From positions 1-41,764 of the forward strand of contig RZYO01000012.1 of the NCBI GenBank assembly GCA_009930325.1: DNA of 41,764 nucleotides, in the 5' to 3' direction. The first letter of the stretch is position 1, and each line of letters opens with the position of its first letter. Below the pieces are notes generated by a model. It ran no database searches and had not been told where the DNA came from. It was given only the letters and a program-made list of their open reading frames with translations. A program made the translations under genes and the position numbers. Source of the DNA: Spirochaetia bacterium (lineage in GTDB: Bacteria > Spirochaetota > Spirochaetia > Sphaerochaetales > Sphaerochaetaceae). Of the stretch, positions 24,535 to 33,032 are shown one piece after another.

Positions 24535-26256
24535 TTATTTCCTTTTTATTTTAACAATAAAGGTAGACCCTCTACCAATTTCACTAGATACATTTATTTC
24601 TCCACCAATTGCTTCTAAAAATAATTTAACAATTGAAAGACCTAATCCACTGCCAGCTATTTCACTATTTCTTGATTTTTCTACTCTGTAAAATCGATCA
24701 AATATTTTATCTTGATCTTTTTTATCAATACCAAAACCTTCGTCTTTTATTGAAAAAATGTAATATTCATTACTCAAATACTCATTAATTAAAATATCAG
24801 TATTAATTGGGGAATATTTGATGGCATTATCAATTAAATTATTTATAATTTGTCTAAAATAAATTATATTTGAGAACAAATCACATTGATCATTAGTATC
24901 ATTTGATATTTGTATATTTATATTTTTCTCAACTGCTTTATTTAAAAATAATGCAACTTGTTGTTTAACAATTTCAAAGGGATTAAATATTTCCTTTTTA
25001 TTCTTAATTTCAGAATTTTCAACTTGCGATATCTGTAATAATTCATTAGTCAAATTTGTTAATTTTTTTACTTCATTATTAATTGAATCAATACAAATTT
25101 TTTTATCTTCTTCCTCAATTTCTCTATTCAATAATGCTTGTGAAAATCCACTAATTATTGTTAATGGAGTTCTAAGCTCGTGTGATACATTTGATACAAA
25201 ATCTTCTCTTATCATAGATATTTCTCTCATTTCTGTAACATCTCTAAATAAAAAAAGGACTCCAATTAATTCATAAGGGCTGTATTTATCTAATAATGGC
25301 ATGGCTTCGATTTCAATAATCTTATCAGATATTATAATATCTTCTATTCTTATTTTATTGTCTTTTACCACTAAATCTCTAATTTTATATATTCTATCTA
25401 ACCCTTTTATACTTTTTGAATTAATAATTTCTCTCTTACGTATATTTAATAAAAAGTTAACTCTTTCATTCATCAAAGTAATATCTTTATTACTATCAAT
25501 AATCATAATACCTGTTGGTATATTTGATAAAAAAGAATTAATTGTTGAAAACCTTTTTTTATCATTATCTAAAATTGAATCATACTGCTTTTTAAATGAA
25601 TTAAGAGTTTCAATTAATCTTATTACCTCACTGTTATCACTTGGTGATGAAAATTCCATATTATGATAATCAATTGAATTATATATATTATTGTTTTTAA
25701 CAAATTTATTTAGATCCCAAATATATGAATTAATATAAATTGATGCAATTAAATAAGTATCAACAAATATCAATAATATTGAGATAATAATTATAGTTAA
25801 TAATATTTGTTTAAATTCATTATACATATAAAAAGGATATTCTATACTAATTACAATTATTTCATTTTCTAGAGAGCCCCTTTTCGAATATACTAAGGAT
25901 AGAGCTCTTCCAATATCTTTTTTTATAAACGAATAAGCACTCCCTTCTAATTTTGCATATGTAATATTATTTGAAAAATATTGTGTTCTCAGAGTTGATG
26001 CGGTTGTTTTTAATACCTGATAATTATTATCAACAATTATAATTTCTAAATTTCTTGATTGGTTAAAATTATTAACTGCTAAATCTACTGAATTATAATT
26101 ATCAATTAATCCAATTATATTATTTGTATCAGAATCAGCCCTTTCAATTATATTAGAAACAACAGTTCGAAAAGACATGTAATATAGAGATATCAATAAT
26201 GATAATATTAAAATTGAAAATACTATAATAAATATTATTCTATTTTTGGATTTCAA
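24535..26256 (-). CDS. Membrane sensor histidine kinase (PhoR/WalK-like)
   Basis: A 573-residue kinase. Membrane helices at about 7-27 and 151-173 flank a periplasmic sensor region of about 120 residues. A PAS-like domain follows (about 235-345, NIPTGIMIIDSNKDITLMNE), then the dimerisation/phosphoacceptor helix with His359 (NVSHELRTPLT). The ATPase domain has the N-box INNLIDNAIKYSP, G1 DEGFGI, F-box FDRFYR and G2 GSGLGLSIVK. It begins with a TTG inside the end of the response regulator gene, a 17-base overlap, so the pair is coupled. The signal is unknown; position behind an AfuABC-type importer suggests it senses that importer's substrate. Confidence 0.94.
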   Translation of the reverse strand: MKSKNRIIFIIVFSILILSLLISLYYMSFRTVVSNIIERADSDTNNIIGLIDNYNSVDLAVNNFNQSRNLEIIIVDNNYQVLKTTASTLRTQYFSNNITYAKLEGSAYSFIKKDIGRALSLVYSKRGSLENEIIVISIEYPFYMYNEFKQILLTIIIISILLIFVDTYLIASIYINSYIWDLNKFVKNNNIYNSIDYHNMEFSSPSDNSEVIRLIETLNSFKKQYDSILDNDKKRFSTINSFLSNIPTGIMIIDSNKDITLMNERVNFLLNIRKREIINSKSIKGLDRIYKIRDLVVKDNKIRIEDIIISDKIIEIEAMPLLDKYSPYELIGVLFLFRDVTEMREISMIREDFVSNVSHELRTPLTIISGFSQALLNREIEEEDKKICIDSINNEVKKLTNLTNELLQISQVENSEIKNKKEIFNPFEIVKQQVALFLNKAVEKNINIQISNDTNDQCDLFSNIIYFRQIINNLIDNAIKYSPINTDILINEYLSNEYYIFSIKDEGFGIDKKDQDKIFDRFYRVEKSRNSEIAGSGLGLSIVKLFLEAIGGEINVSSEIGRGSTFIVKIKRK

Positions 26257-26926
26257 GGGTATATCCGATTCCTCTAAGTGTTAATATTTTACAATTTGAA
26301 TCATAAGATTCTAATTTCTTTCTTAAATTTCTCATATGAACATCAAGTATTCTTTTATTTTGAAAAACACAATCACCATAGATTAATTGAGTTAATTCAT
26401 CTTTATTTAGTCCATTTTTTGATTTAAGTAATTCTGCTAATATCTTAAATTCGGTTAAAGTTAAGTCTACTTCTTTTGAAGAACAAGTTACACTAAATGC
26501 AGATAAATCCATTACTATATTACCTTTAACTAATATTTTTTTCTGACTTTCAATTGCATCAACTTGTCTTAAAACAGCCTCAATTCTTGATCTAAGTTCT
26601 TGAATATCAAATGGTTTTATTAAATAATCATCTGCTCCATTATTTAAGCCTAAAACTCTATCTTCAACTTGAGTTTTTGCACTAATAATTATTATAGGTA
26701 TGGCTCTTGTATTAGGATTTTCTTTAATTTTATTACAGACTTCTAAGCCACTAATTTCAGGCATCATTATATCTAATAATATTACATCCACTTTTTCATA
26801 TTGTAATAATTCTAGTGCTTCATACCCATTATATGCTGATAATACTTTATAGCCAAAACTCTTTAAATTGATACTAAGCATTTGAACAATTGCTTTTTCA
26901 TCATCTACAACTAAAACCTTTTTCAT
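26240..26926 (-). CDS. OmpR/PhoB-family response regulator
   Basis: A 228-residue two-component regulator. The receiver domain has the acidic pocket Asp8-Asp9, phosphoacceptor Asp52 (VILLDIMMPE) and Lys104 (DDYLIKPFD). The C-terminal winged helix shows the family form LTLTEFKILAELL, DVHMRNLRKKL and the final LRGIGYTLE. AGAGGT precedes the ATG. It sits 72 bases after the ATPase gene of the importer, with a hairpin between, and overlaps its cognate kinase. The gene order importer, regulator, kinase, phosphomutase suggests one regulon. The TAG stop is genuine because the protein ends where the family ends. Confidence 0.95.
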   Translation of the reverse strand: MKKVLVVDDEKAIVQMLSINLKSFGYKVLSAYNGYEALELLQYEKVDVILLDIMMPEISGLEVCNKIKENPNTRAIPIIIISAKTQVEDRVLGLNNGADDYLIKPFDIQELRSRIEAVLRQVDAIESQKKILVKGNIVMDLSAFSVTCSSKEVDLTLTEFKILAELLKSKNGLNKDELTQLIYGDCVFQNKRILDVHMRNLRKKLESYDSNCKILTLRGIGYTLEIQK

Positions 26927-26959
26927 TAATTACCTCTTAAAATAATTAATAATAGTTTA

Positions 26960-26979
26960 CCCCGTATAATAATACAGGG
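26960..26979 (-). terminator. Hairpin between importer ATPase and response regulator genes
   Basis: CCCCGTAT (26960-26967) and ATACAGGG (26972-26979). As RNA of the minus strand all eight pairs form, one as G-U; on the plus strand it has an A-C mismatch. The tract after it is only moderately T-rich, so it may be a partial terminator or a processing site. Confidence 0.45.
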
Positions 26980-26998
26980 CAATATAAAAAGTTATTTA

Positions 26999-28111
26999 TT
27001 AAGATAATTTCCCACAAGCTAATTGAACTTCAGAAGCTTTATCGAATATTAAGTATTTTGAACTATCAAATGCAATTTTTACTTTTTTACCGATTTCAAA
27101 ATCAACATCGCCAAATACTACTGAAGTTAAAATAATATCATTTATCTTTATTTTTACAATAGTTTCCATACCTGAAGGAAGTGTAGAATAAACCTCAGCA
27201 TCAAAATCACCTTTAGTATCAATTGTAATATCTTCTGGTCTTATCCCAAGCAATAATTCTTGATTCTCACTTAATGAAACTACTTTATTTGTAGGAGTAA
27301 ATAATAAGTTAATTGAAGGATTAGTTAATTTAACTTCATCTATATTTACAATATTACCTTTAACATTGATTATATTAATATTAGGAGACCCAACAAAATC
27401 TGCTACAAAAAAGTTTGCAGGATTTCTGTATACTTGTAGAGGTGGTTCATATTGTTGTAATAAACCTTCCTTTAATAAACAGATTTTTGTTGATAAAGTC
27501 ATAGCTTCAAGTTGATCATGAGTTACATATACAAATGTTGATTTTGTTTCTAAGTGCAATCTCTTTAACTCTGTTCTCATTTCCATTCTTAATTTAGCAT
27601 CTAAGTTACTTAAAGGTTCATCCATAAATAATATTTTTGGACCAGTAGATAATGTTCTTGCAATTGCAACACGTTGTTGTTGTCCACCTGACAATTCAGA
27701 AGGATAACGATCAATATATTCTTCAATTTTCAACATTTTAACAAGTTCCATTACTCTTTCTTGAATTTTAACCTTATCCCATTTCATGTTTTCAAGGCCA
27801 AAAGAAATGTTTTTATAAACAGTCATATGAGGCCAAAGAGCATAGTTTTGGAATAGAAAGCCTACATTTCTTTTATCTGGAGATACATCAATTGCATTTT
27901 TAGCAGAGAAAACACAAACATCATCTATATATATTTCTCCATCTGTTGGTGTTTCTAGACCAGCAATCATTCTAAGAGTGGTGGTTTTACCACATCCACT
28001 AGGCCCTAAAAGAGATACAAATTCCCCATCATTTATTGTCATTGATAAATTATCAACTGCAACTGACTTACCAAATCTTTTTGTTATATTTTTTAATTTT
28101 ATTTCTGGCAT
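26999..28111 (-). CDS. ABC importer ATPase, FbpC/AfuC/PotA type
   Basis: A 370-residue nucleotide-binding subunit. Walker A GPSGCGKTTT, Q-loop FLFQNYALWPHM, signature LSGGQQQR, Walker B ILFMDEPLSNLD and H-loop VYVTHD are intact. The C-terminal third is a TOBE-type regulatory domain (LLGIRPEDITI). The start is the ATG at 28111 (MPEIKLKNITKRFG), with GGAGG eight bases upstream; the permease stop is one base away. It energises the two-domain permease encoded just upstream. As the only ABC ATPase in the window it might also serve the two CUT1 sugar importers, though MsmX/MalK-type ATPases elsewhere in the genome are likelier. Confidence 0.94.
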   Translation of the reverse strand: MPEIKLKNITKRFGKSVAVDNLSMTINDGEFVSLLGPSGCGKTTTLRMIAGLETPTDGEIYIDDVCVFSAKNAIDVSPDKRNVGFLFQNYALWPHMTVYKNISFGLENMKWDKVKIQERVMELVKMLKIEEYIDRYPSELSGGQQQRVAIARTLSTGPKILFMDEPLSNLDAKLRMEMRTELKRLHLETKSTFVYVTHDQLEAMTLSTKICLLKEGLLQQYEPPLQVYRNPANFFVADFVGSPNINIINVKGNIVNIDEVKLTNPSINLLFTPTNKVVSLSENQELLLGIRPEDITIDTKGDFDAEVYSTLPSGMETIVKIKINDIILTSVVFGDVDFEIGKKVKIAFDSSKYLIFDKASEVQLACGKLS

Positions 28112-28112
28112 A

Positions 28113-29906
28113 TTAATTTCCTCCGATACCTTTATCAATTGAGGCACCTGTAACTTTATTAACAATTAAGTTACTTCCTACAACAAAGAATACTATTAAT
28201 AAGTTAATAGCGTTAGCATATTGACTCCAACCTTTTTCATTATATTGGAATAATAAAGTTGTTAAAATTCTAGTAGCTGGTGTAACTAGTAGGATAAATA
28301 GAGACAATTCTCTCATACAAGAAATAAAAGGTAATAAATAGCCTGATATAAAACTTGCTTTTTGAATTGGAATAATTATCTTCACCATTCTCTTTAACCA
28401 AGGAATTCCTTGTATAGTACCAGCTTCTTCAATTTCTCCACTTAATTGATGCATTGCACCAATACTTGCACGGGAGGCAAATGGTAAATATTTAATTGAG
28501 CCTACAATTACTAATAAAGCAAAGGTCCCATACAAAGGAGGAATAAAACCTCTTCTTTGAGCAAACATTGATAAATATATTGCACCAAAGGCCATTGATG
28601 GCATTAAATAAGGGAAGAAAGCTAAATTATTTACTATTGAAGCAAGTTTTGTACCCCTTGCTTTTGAAATAGCGTATCCTGTTAATATACCTAATGTTCC
28701 TGAAACTAAAGCTACAATAACTGATAATTTAACACTATTTATCAATCCAACTAATATTGAAGGGTTTCTTAATATTCCAGGTTCTCCATTTGCAATTTCT
28801 GGAGATCCAGAACCAATCCAGAAAATAGTAGAGAAATTTGAAAGTGAATAATTACCAGGTTCAACAATAAAGGATTCAACAGCAAATGAAATTAATGGAA
28901 CAATACATACTAATACTGTTGAAATTAATACAAGCAATGAAACAAATAGTCTTCCTCTTCTAAGCTTAATTAAAGCAATATTTGAAGATTTACCTGTAAT
29001 AGTTGTAAAAGATTTTCTTCTACCTATAATTTTTTGATTCATAGATAAAATAAAAATTCCAATAACTATCATAATTAAAGCCATAATATAGCCATAACCA
29101 GGATTCAAACCATTCAAAGTCCTATACATTTGAGTTGTTAGTACTTGATATCTTACAGGGGTTCCTAAAAAAGCAGGTACTGCAAAAGCACTCATTGCAC
29201 TTGAAAATACTAGTAAGAAAGTTGAAAGAAGTGCAGGTAAAACTATTGGAATTGTTATTTTTCTCATAATTCGAGCTCTACTTGCTTTCATTAATAATGC
29301 AGCTTCTTCTAAGTTAGCATCCATATTTCTTAGTATCCCACCAATCAATATGTATGAAAATGGTGCATAGTGTAAGCCTAAAACCATGATTATTGGAAAT
29401 TGCCCATAAGCAAACCAGTTTGCTGTTTCAATATTTGTTAATACAGTAAACAAACCTGGAGCTCCACCGACTAAAGGATTTTTAAAAAAGTTTAGCCAAG
29501 CCATTGCTAGAGTCCAAGATGGCATAATATATGGGAAAATAAATAAAGTTGAAATAATAGTTTTATATTTCATATCTGTTCTTGTAATTAACCAAGCAAC
29601 AGTACCACCAACTAATATCGATACTAAACAAGTTCCTAACGCAACAATCATTGTATTAAATAATGGTTGATAAAACATCTTATTACTTATCGAAGAAAAT
29701 AATACTTTTGACCAATGGTAAAGAGTAAAAGAACCAACTTTAGATCCTTTAATTCTCATTAACTCTGATTGGTGAACAGTAAAAGTATCAACAATAATTG
29801 TAATCATCGGAATGATAGTAAGATATATTAGAATTATAAATAATAATGTTAAAATTACATTATGGGGCTTCTTGAAATACATTTTTAATCTATTTCTATA
29901 AGTCAT
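28113..29906 (-). CDS. ABC importer permease with two fused domains, FbpB/AfuB type
   Basis: A 597-residue inner-membrane protein of about 12 helices in which both permease halves are one chain, as in the iron/putrescine/hexose-phosphate class of importers. Two EAA loops, one per half, are visible: LEEAALLMKASRARIMRKITIP and IEEAGTIQGIPWLKRMVKIIIP. AAAGGA precedes the ATG. The gene ends one base before the ATPase start. Together with the binding protein upstream and the ATPase downstream it forms a complete importer; the substrate may be ferric iron or a phosphorylated sugar, see the findings. Confidence 0.94.
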   Translation of the reverse strand: MTYRNRLKMYFKKPHNVILTLLFIILIYLTIIPMITIIVDTFTVHQSELMRIKGSKVGSFTLYHWSKVLFSSISNKMFYQPLFNTMIVALGTCLVSILVGGTVAWLITRTDMKYKTIISTLFIFPYIMPSWTLAMAWLNFFKNPLVGGAPGLFTVLTNIETANWFAYGQFPIIMVLGLHYAPFSYILIGGILRNMDANLEEAALLMKASRARIMRKITIPIVLPALLSTFLLVFSSAMSAFAVPAFLGTPVRYQVLTTQMYRTLNGLNPGYGYIMALIMIVIGIFILSMNQKIIGRRKSFTTITGKSSNIALIKLRRGRLFVSLLVLISTVLVCIVPLISFAVESFIVEPGNYSLSNFSTIFWIGSGSPEIANGEPGILRNPSILVGLINSVKLSVIVALVSGTLGILTGYAISKARGTKLASIVNNLAFFPYLMPSMAFGAIYLSMFAQRRGFIPPLYGTFALLVIVGSIKYLPFASRASIGAMHQLSGEIEEAGTIQGIPWLKRMVKIIIPIQKASFISGYLLPFISCMRELSLFILLVTPATRILTTLLFQYNEKGWSQYANAINLLIVFFVVGSNLIVNKVTGASIDKGIGGN

Positions 29907-29925
29907 TGTAAATCCTTTCTTTAAT

Positions 29926-29950
29926 TATGGGGTTGTTAAACAACCCCATA
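29926..29950 (-). terminator. Hairpin between binding-protein and permease genes (second importer)
   Basis: Perfect 12-base arms TATGGGGTTGTT (29926-29937) and AACAACCCCATA (29939-29950) around a single A. It lies between the stop of the binding protein gene (29966) and the start of the permease gene (29906). On the minus strand no clean T-tract follows directly, so partial termination or mRNA 3'-end protection is likely. Confidence 0.75.
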
Positions 29951-29965
29951 TTTTCATTTATTAAA

Positions 29966-31108
29966 TTAATAAAGATACTCGTTTAAAAATTCTTCAACTT
30001 GAGCTCTGTTTTCAAAACACCAAACAGGATCTTCTGAAATTAAAATATTTTCCCAATAACTTACAGGATAATCACCATCTTGTATTTTAACATTTGGGTT
30101 TGAAGAATATGTTCCCATATCACTTGACCAAGGAGAAAATCCTTCTTCTGTTAATAAGAACTCAATAAATAATTTTGCTGCTGCAGGATGTTTAGCATTG
30201 CTTACCATCAGTGCATATAATGGATAATAGAATCCACAGAAAGGTTCAGCATTTAAAATAGGTTGAAGTGCTAAATTTTTGCTTTCAACATAACGTAGTT
30301 TTGAGAATACGAATAGTCCAGCATTTTCAGCTTTATGTTGACCTTTTACTCCAATACTTTCAGCAGTTTTAGTATCTGAAGTTGTAACAATTAAGTCATT
30401 TTCATATAAAGCTTTAATCCATTCATAACCAGCATTTTCTGTAGTTAATACAATATCTTTTTTGAAATAATCTTTATATGCTTTAGCAATTTGATCAGCT
30501 ATTTCTGGTTTAGTAACCATTGTTAAAAAGTTTGCATTTACACTTTCTTGGAAGGGGTTCTTAAATTGGAATTTACCTCTCCATTGTTCTGTTGTTAATG
30601 CCCAAATATTATCAAATGGTTCAACAGTTGAATCTTCATTATTAAAAATAAATAGTTTATTAATAATAGAAAATACTAATGGGTCTTGATATTGAGAAGG
30701 AATAATACTTTTCATGCTTTCAGGTACATAAGAATAAAGATAACCAAGATTAATTAGTTCTCCCATTACTCTACCACCATCTTGTGCAATAACAAAGTCA
30801 GCACCAACTACACCACTTGTAGATTCTTTTGAAATTTTTTCAATTAATTCAAAATCTTTAAGATTAGATGTTTCAGCTTTAATTCCATATTTTGCTTCAA
30901 AGGCTTCAGCAGCATTTGCTATTCTACTAGTAGTAGCATATACAACAACACTACCTTCTTGCTTTGCAGCAGCTACTAACTCATCGTGAGTCATTACTTT
31001 TTCTTCTACTTTATTCATTGGAGCAGAAACTTCTTCTTTACTTCCATTTGCAAATAATGGAAGACTAAATAAAACTAATGATAGAGCAATAATCAATGTT
31101 TTTTTCAT
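29966..31108 (-). CDS. ABC importer binding protein, FbpA/AfuA type (COG1840-like)
   Basis: A 380-residue exported binding protein. The signal peptide MKKTLIIALSLVLFSLPLFANG has no lipobox cysteine and ends in the spirochaete-style FANGSKEE. Mature-protein features of the AfuA/FbpA class are AAKQEGSVVVYATTS, AFEAKYGIKAE, GADFVIAQDGG and AAKLFIEFLLTEEGFS. Whether it binds ferric iron (as FbpA) or a hexose phosphate (as Actinobacillus AfuA) cannot be settled by eye; a YY pair occurs in CGFYYPLYALMV. The ATG at 31108 is chosen because AAAGGAGA is correctly placed and the signal peptide starts there; in-frame codons further upstream are AT-rich leader. A consensus-like promoter lies just upstream. 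Confidence 0.92.
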   Translation of the reverse strand: MKKTLIIALSLVLFSLPLFANGSKEEVSAPMNKVEEKVMTHDELVAAAKQEGSVVVYATTSRIANAAEAFEAKYGIKAETSNLKDFELIEKISKESTSGVVGADFVIAQDGGRVMGELINLGYLYSYVPESMKSIIPSQYQDPLVFSIINKLFIFNNEDSTVEPFDNIWALTTEQWRGKFQFKNPFQESVNANFLTMVTKPEIADQIAKAYKDYFKKDIVLTTENAGYEWIKALYENDLIVTTSDTKTAESIGVKGQHKAENAGLFVFSKLRYVESKNLALQPILNAEPFCGFYYPLYALMVSNAKHPAAAKLFIEFLLTEEGFSPWSSDMGTYSSNPNVKIQDGDYPVSYWENILISEDPVWCFENRAQVEEFLNEYLY

Positions 31109-31491
31109 AAATATCTCCTTTATGTTAATTTTTCTTAACATAGTTAGAATAACTTGATTAATTGCACTTGTCAAATAAATAATTAAAATTTTATTTTCAT
31201 ATAGATGATTTTTATTTTTCCCGTTTGCCATCAATTTGCAATGACAACTAAAAAGTAAAAAAAATCAATTATAAAATAAATCTATAATAATCGTCTTTAT
31301 TAATTAATAAATAAATATTATTGTTAATTAAAAACTTTTTTATTATAATTAATTATTTCCTTGATAATTAGAGGAAAAGAGAAAAAACACATATCATTAA
31401 CCTAAAATTATTTTTACTTATTAATCAAATGTCTAATAAATATATAACATAATTTTTAATTTTAAGAAAAATAAAAATTTAATAGGCAAAT
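31109..31491. other. AT-rich upstream region of the second importer
   Basis: About 380 bases. The first 65 hold the promoter and ribosome site of the binding-protein gene on the minus strand. The rest is AT-rich, with runs of TTAATTAA-like sequence and no open frame of note; I see no RNA gene or clear regulatory motif in it. Confidence 0.4.
31146..31174 (-). promoter_or_regulatory. Promoter of the AfuA-type binding-protein gene
   Basis: On the minus strand a perfect TTGACA (31174-31169) and TATTCT (31151-31146) are separated by 17 bases. The predicted start lies about 30 bases upstream of the ATG, leaving room for the strong ribosome site. Confidence 0.7.
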
Positions 31492-31925
31492 ATGGACTAT
31501 GCTTATATATTGAATAAAAAACAAAAAAATATCTTTTAGATAGTGGACAAAACAATAATATAATAACTAATTCTAAAAGATGGAATGTTGATTTAAGTAA
31601 AATTTATGTTGATATTCTTTCCCTTGCACATTTTAATCATGCAACTGTGTATGAAGGATTCTTTAGAGAAAATAAAACAGCAAAGATTTCTAATGTACAG
31701 GAATGCTGTAAACACCATTTATCTTTTAGAACCCCAACCTTATATAATAATTCAATAATAGTAAAAAATGACTCTCCTATTTCTTGTCCAATCATTATGT
31801 CACATCTAATGGAGAGGATATTGGAAATTTGTGGATATCAAAACAAAAAGCAATTTGCAAAAGAAAGTAATATAGAACTTAATTTTTTCAATTTTGTTTA
31901 TTACTTAAATTATTATAAAAGTTAA
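31492..31925 (+). pseudogene. Frameshifted ORF of unknown family, probably a gene remnant
   Basis: An ATG at 31492 opens MDYAYILNKKQK and stops at a TAG at 31537. One frame over, an open stretch of about 135 codons runs from 31518 to the TAA at 31923-31925, entered through an A-rich slippery run (31516-31530). Joined, the pieces make about 140 residues. So long an open frame is unlikely by chance at this base composition, so it is or was coding. I do not recognise the family. The last 45 residues (MERILEICGYQNKKQFAKES...) faintly resemble the helix-turn-helix of phage CI-like repressors. No good ribosome site precedes 31492. A remnant of a transferred regulator or phage gene is possible but unproven. 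Confidence 0.4.
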
Positions 31926-31997
31926 GAAATTACAGAATCAATACAAAAATTTATTAATAATAAATTTTAAATTACTACTTATTATATTATTCTATTT

Positions 31998-32042
31998 TTA
32001 TTAATACTACTAAATGAAATTTTAATTCAGTAGTATTAATAA
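31998..32042. terminator. Inverted repeat after the remnant ORF
   Basis: Perfect 14-base arms, TTATTAATACTACT (31998-32011) and AGTAGTATTAATAA (32029-32042), with a 17-base loop. On the plus strand T-rich sequence follows (TATTTTGTTT), so it may end the remnant ORF. On the minus strand an A-rich tract follows, which is poor for terminating the DUF2812 gene. Confidence 0.5.
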
Positions 32043-32077
32043 TATTTTGTTTAAAATCTAAAAAGATTAATTCAAAC

Positions 32078-32602
32078 TTAAACACTTTCCTTTTGAGAAA
32101 TAAAATTCTTTACTTTTTCGTCCATTTTTGAATATCCCCCAAAAATAGCAATAGCAAAAAAAGCTATAAGAGCTATATATATAAAATTAATAAATCTCAT
32201 TTCAGATACAATTACAGGAACGATTACCTCTACAAACAAACATATTAATTCGATAATAAAAGCAATTTTAAACATTTTTTTAATTTTTGTATAATGTTCA
32301 ATTTTAGAATCTAAATCAGTATATAATTCAAACCCTTTATAATCGTTTACTTTTCTTACATATACCCATCTGTACCATCTTGAAACTACTTCCACATTAC
32401 TTTCATTCATAAAATTTTTAAAATTCTCATAGTCATTAAATGAATTTAAAAAATCTATATCGTATACATATTCATCTTCTTCACATTTATCAAAAAAATA
32501 AAAACCTAGAAAAAATTTTTTTAAAGCATTTCCTTTTCTAGCCTCATTGTTCAACCATTTTACTTCTTCATCTTTATCTAAATATAATTTAAATTTAACC
32601 AT
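32078..32602 (-). CDS. DUF2812 membrane protein, partner of PadR regulator
   Basis: A 174-residue protein. The N-terminal half carries the DUF2812 pattern (KDEEVKWLNNEARKGNALKKFFLGFYFF) with conserved aromatic residues and SRWYRWVYVRK in the middle. Two transmembrane helices follow (residues about 110-130 and 137-155) with a short charged tail. It starts inside the 3' end of the PadR gene (8-base overlap). Such pairs are frequent in low-GC bacteria; the membrane protein is often thought to be the sole regulon member or an anti-regulator of PadR, but this is not demonstrated. Function otherwise unknown. Confidence 0.85.
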   Translation of the reverse strand: MVKFKLYLDKDEEVKWLNNEARKGNALKKFFLGFYFFDKCEEDEYVYDIDFLNSFNDYENFKNFMNESNVEVVSRWYRWVYVRKVNDYKGFELYTDLDSKIEHYTKIKKMFKIAFIIELICLFVEVIVPVIVSEMRFINFIYIALIAFFAIAIFGGYSKMDEKVKNFISQKESV

Positions 32603-32915
32603 TGTTTTCCCCCATTAGTTTAGAAAAACTTAATAATTCTTTTAATCGTACTACTTCAAGATTAAAAGCATTCTTACCTTCTTTAGTAATAATATATTCT
32701 TTCTTTTTTCTTGACGTTTTATCTTCACTATATAATTCAATCCACTTCTTTTTTATCAATAAATTTATAGCACCATACAGCGTTCCTGCTCCAAGAATTA
32801 CTCTTTTATTTGTTAATTCTTCTACTTCTTGTATTATTCCATATCCATGATTTGGATGTCTTAATGCAAGTAATATATAATAGGTTGTTTCGGTTAGAGC
32901 AATTTCTTTAGTCAT
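32595..32915 (-). CDS. PadR-family transcriptional regulator
   Basis: A 106-residue winged-helix repressor. The N-terminal PadR domain is typical: TTYYILLALRHPNHGYGIIQEVEELT, AGTLYGAINLLIKKKWIE and KKKEYIITKEGKNAF. It has the short form without the long C-terminal coiled-coil. GGAGAAAAT precedes the ATG. It is followed by, and overlaps, a DUF2812 gene. Its promoter is bracketed by a 63-base inverted repeat, most simply an autoregulatory operator. Confidence 0.94.
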   Translation of the reverse strand: MTKEIALTETTYYILLALRHPNHGYGIIQEVEELTNKRVILGAGTLYGAINLLIKKKWIELYSEDKTSRKKKEYIITKEGKNAFNLEVVRLKELLSFSKLMGENNG

Positions 32916-32924
32916 ATTTTCTCC

Positions 32925-32987
32925 TTGTCTATATTACGTTAGTCAATATATCACTCGTCGATATATTTGTCAACGTAATATAGACAA
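32925..32987. repeat. Long inverted repeat around the padR promoter
   Basis: Outer arms TTGTCTATATTACGTT (32925-32940) and AACGTAATATAGACAA (32972-32987) are perfect over 16 bases. After four unpaired bases each side, inner arms AATATATC (32945-32952) and GATATATT (32960-32967) pair perfectly around a 7-base centre. One outer arm lies just upstream of the -35, the other covers the predicted start site. Confidence 0.9.
32945..32973 (-). promoter_or_regulatory. Promoter of the padR-DUF2812 unit
   Basis: On the minus strand a perfect TTGACA (32973-32968) and TATATT (32950-32945) with an ideal 17-base spacer. The predicted start is near 32938, about 23 bases before the ATG. Confidence 0.8.
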
Positions 32988-32990
32988 AAA

Positions 32991-33019
32991 AATCTCTTGT
33001 TTTTTTAGAACAAGAGATT
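32991..33019 (-). terminator. Terminator of the importer/CutC/ROK/M81 operon
   Basis: Perfect 11-base arms AATCTCTTGTT (32991-33001) and AACAAGAGATT (33009-33019). On the minus strand the hairpin is followed by a run of seven T residues. It lies 14 bases after the stop of the M81 gene. Confidence 0.88.
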
Positions 33020-33032
33020 CTTTAGAACTTTT

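Noticed and set aside
31235-31491. AT-rich stretch as a replication origin or CRISPR leader
   Set aside because: No DnaA-box cluster, no dnaA/dnaN neighbours and no repeat-spacer pattern.
31647-31925. Separate short gene starting at the GTG at 31647
   Set aside because: The same frame is open from 31518, no ribosome site precedes the GTG, and the segment reads better as the end of a longer, frameshifted gene.
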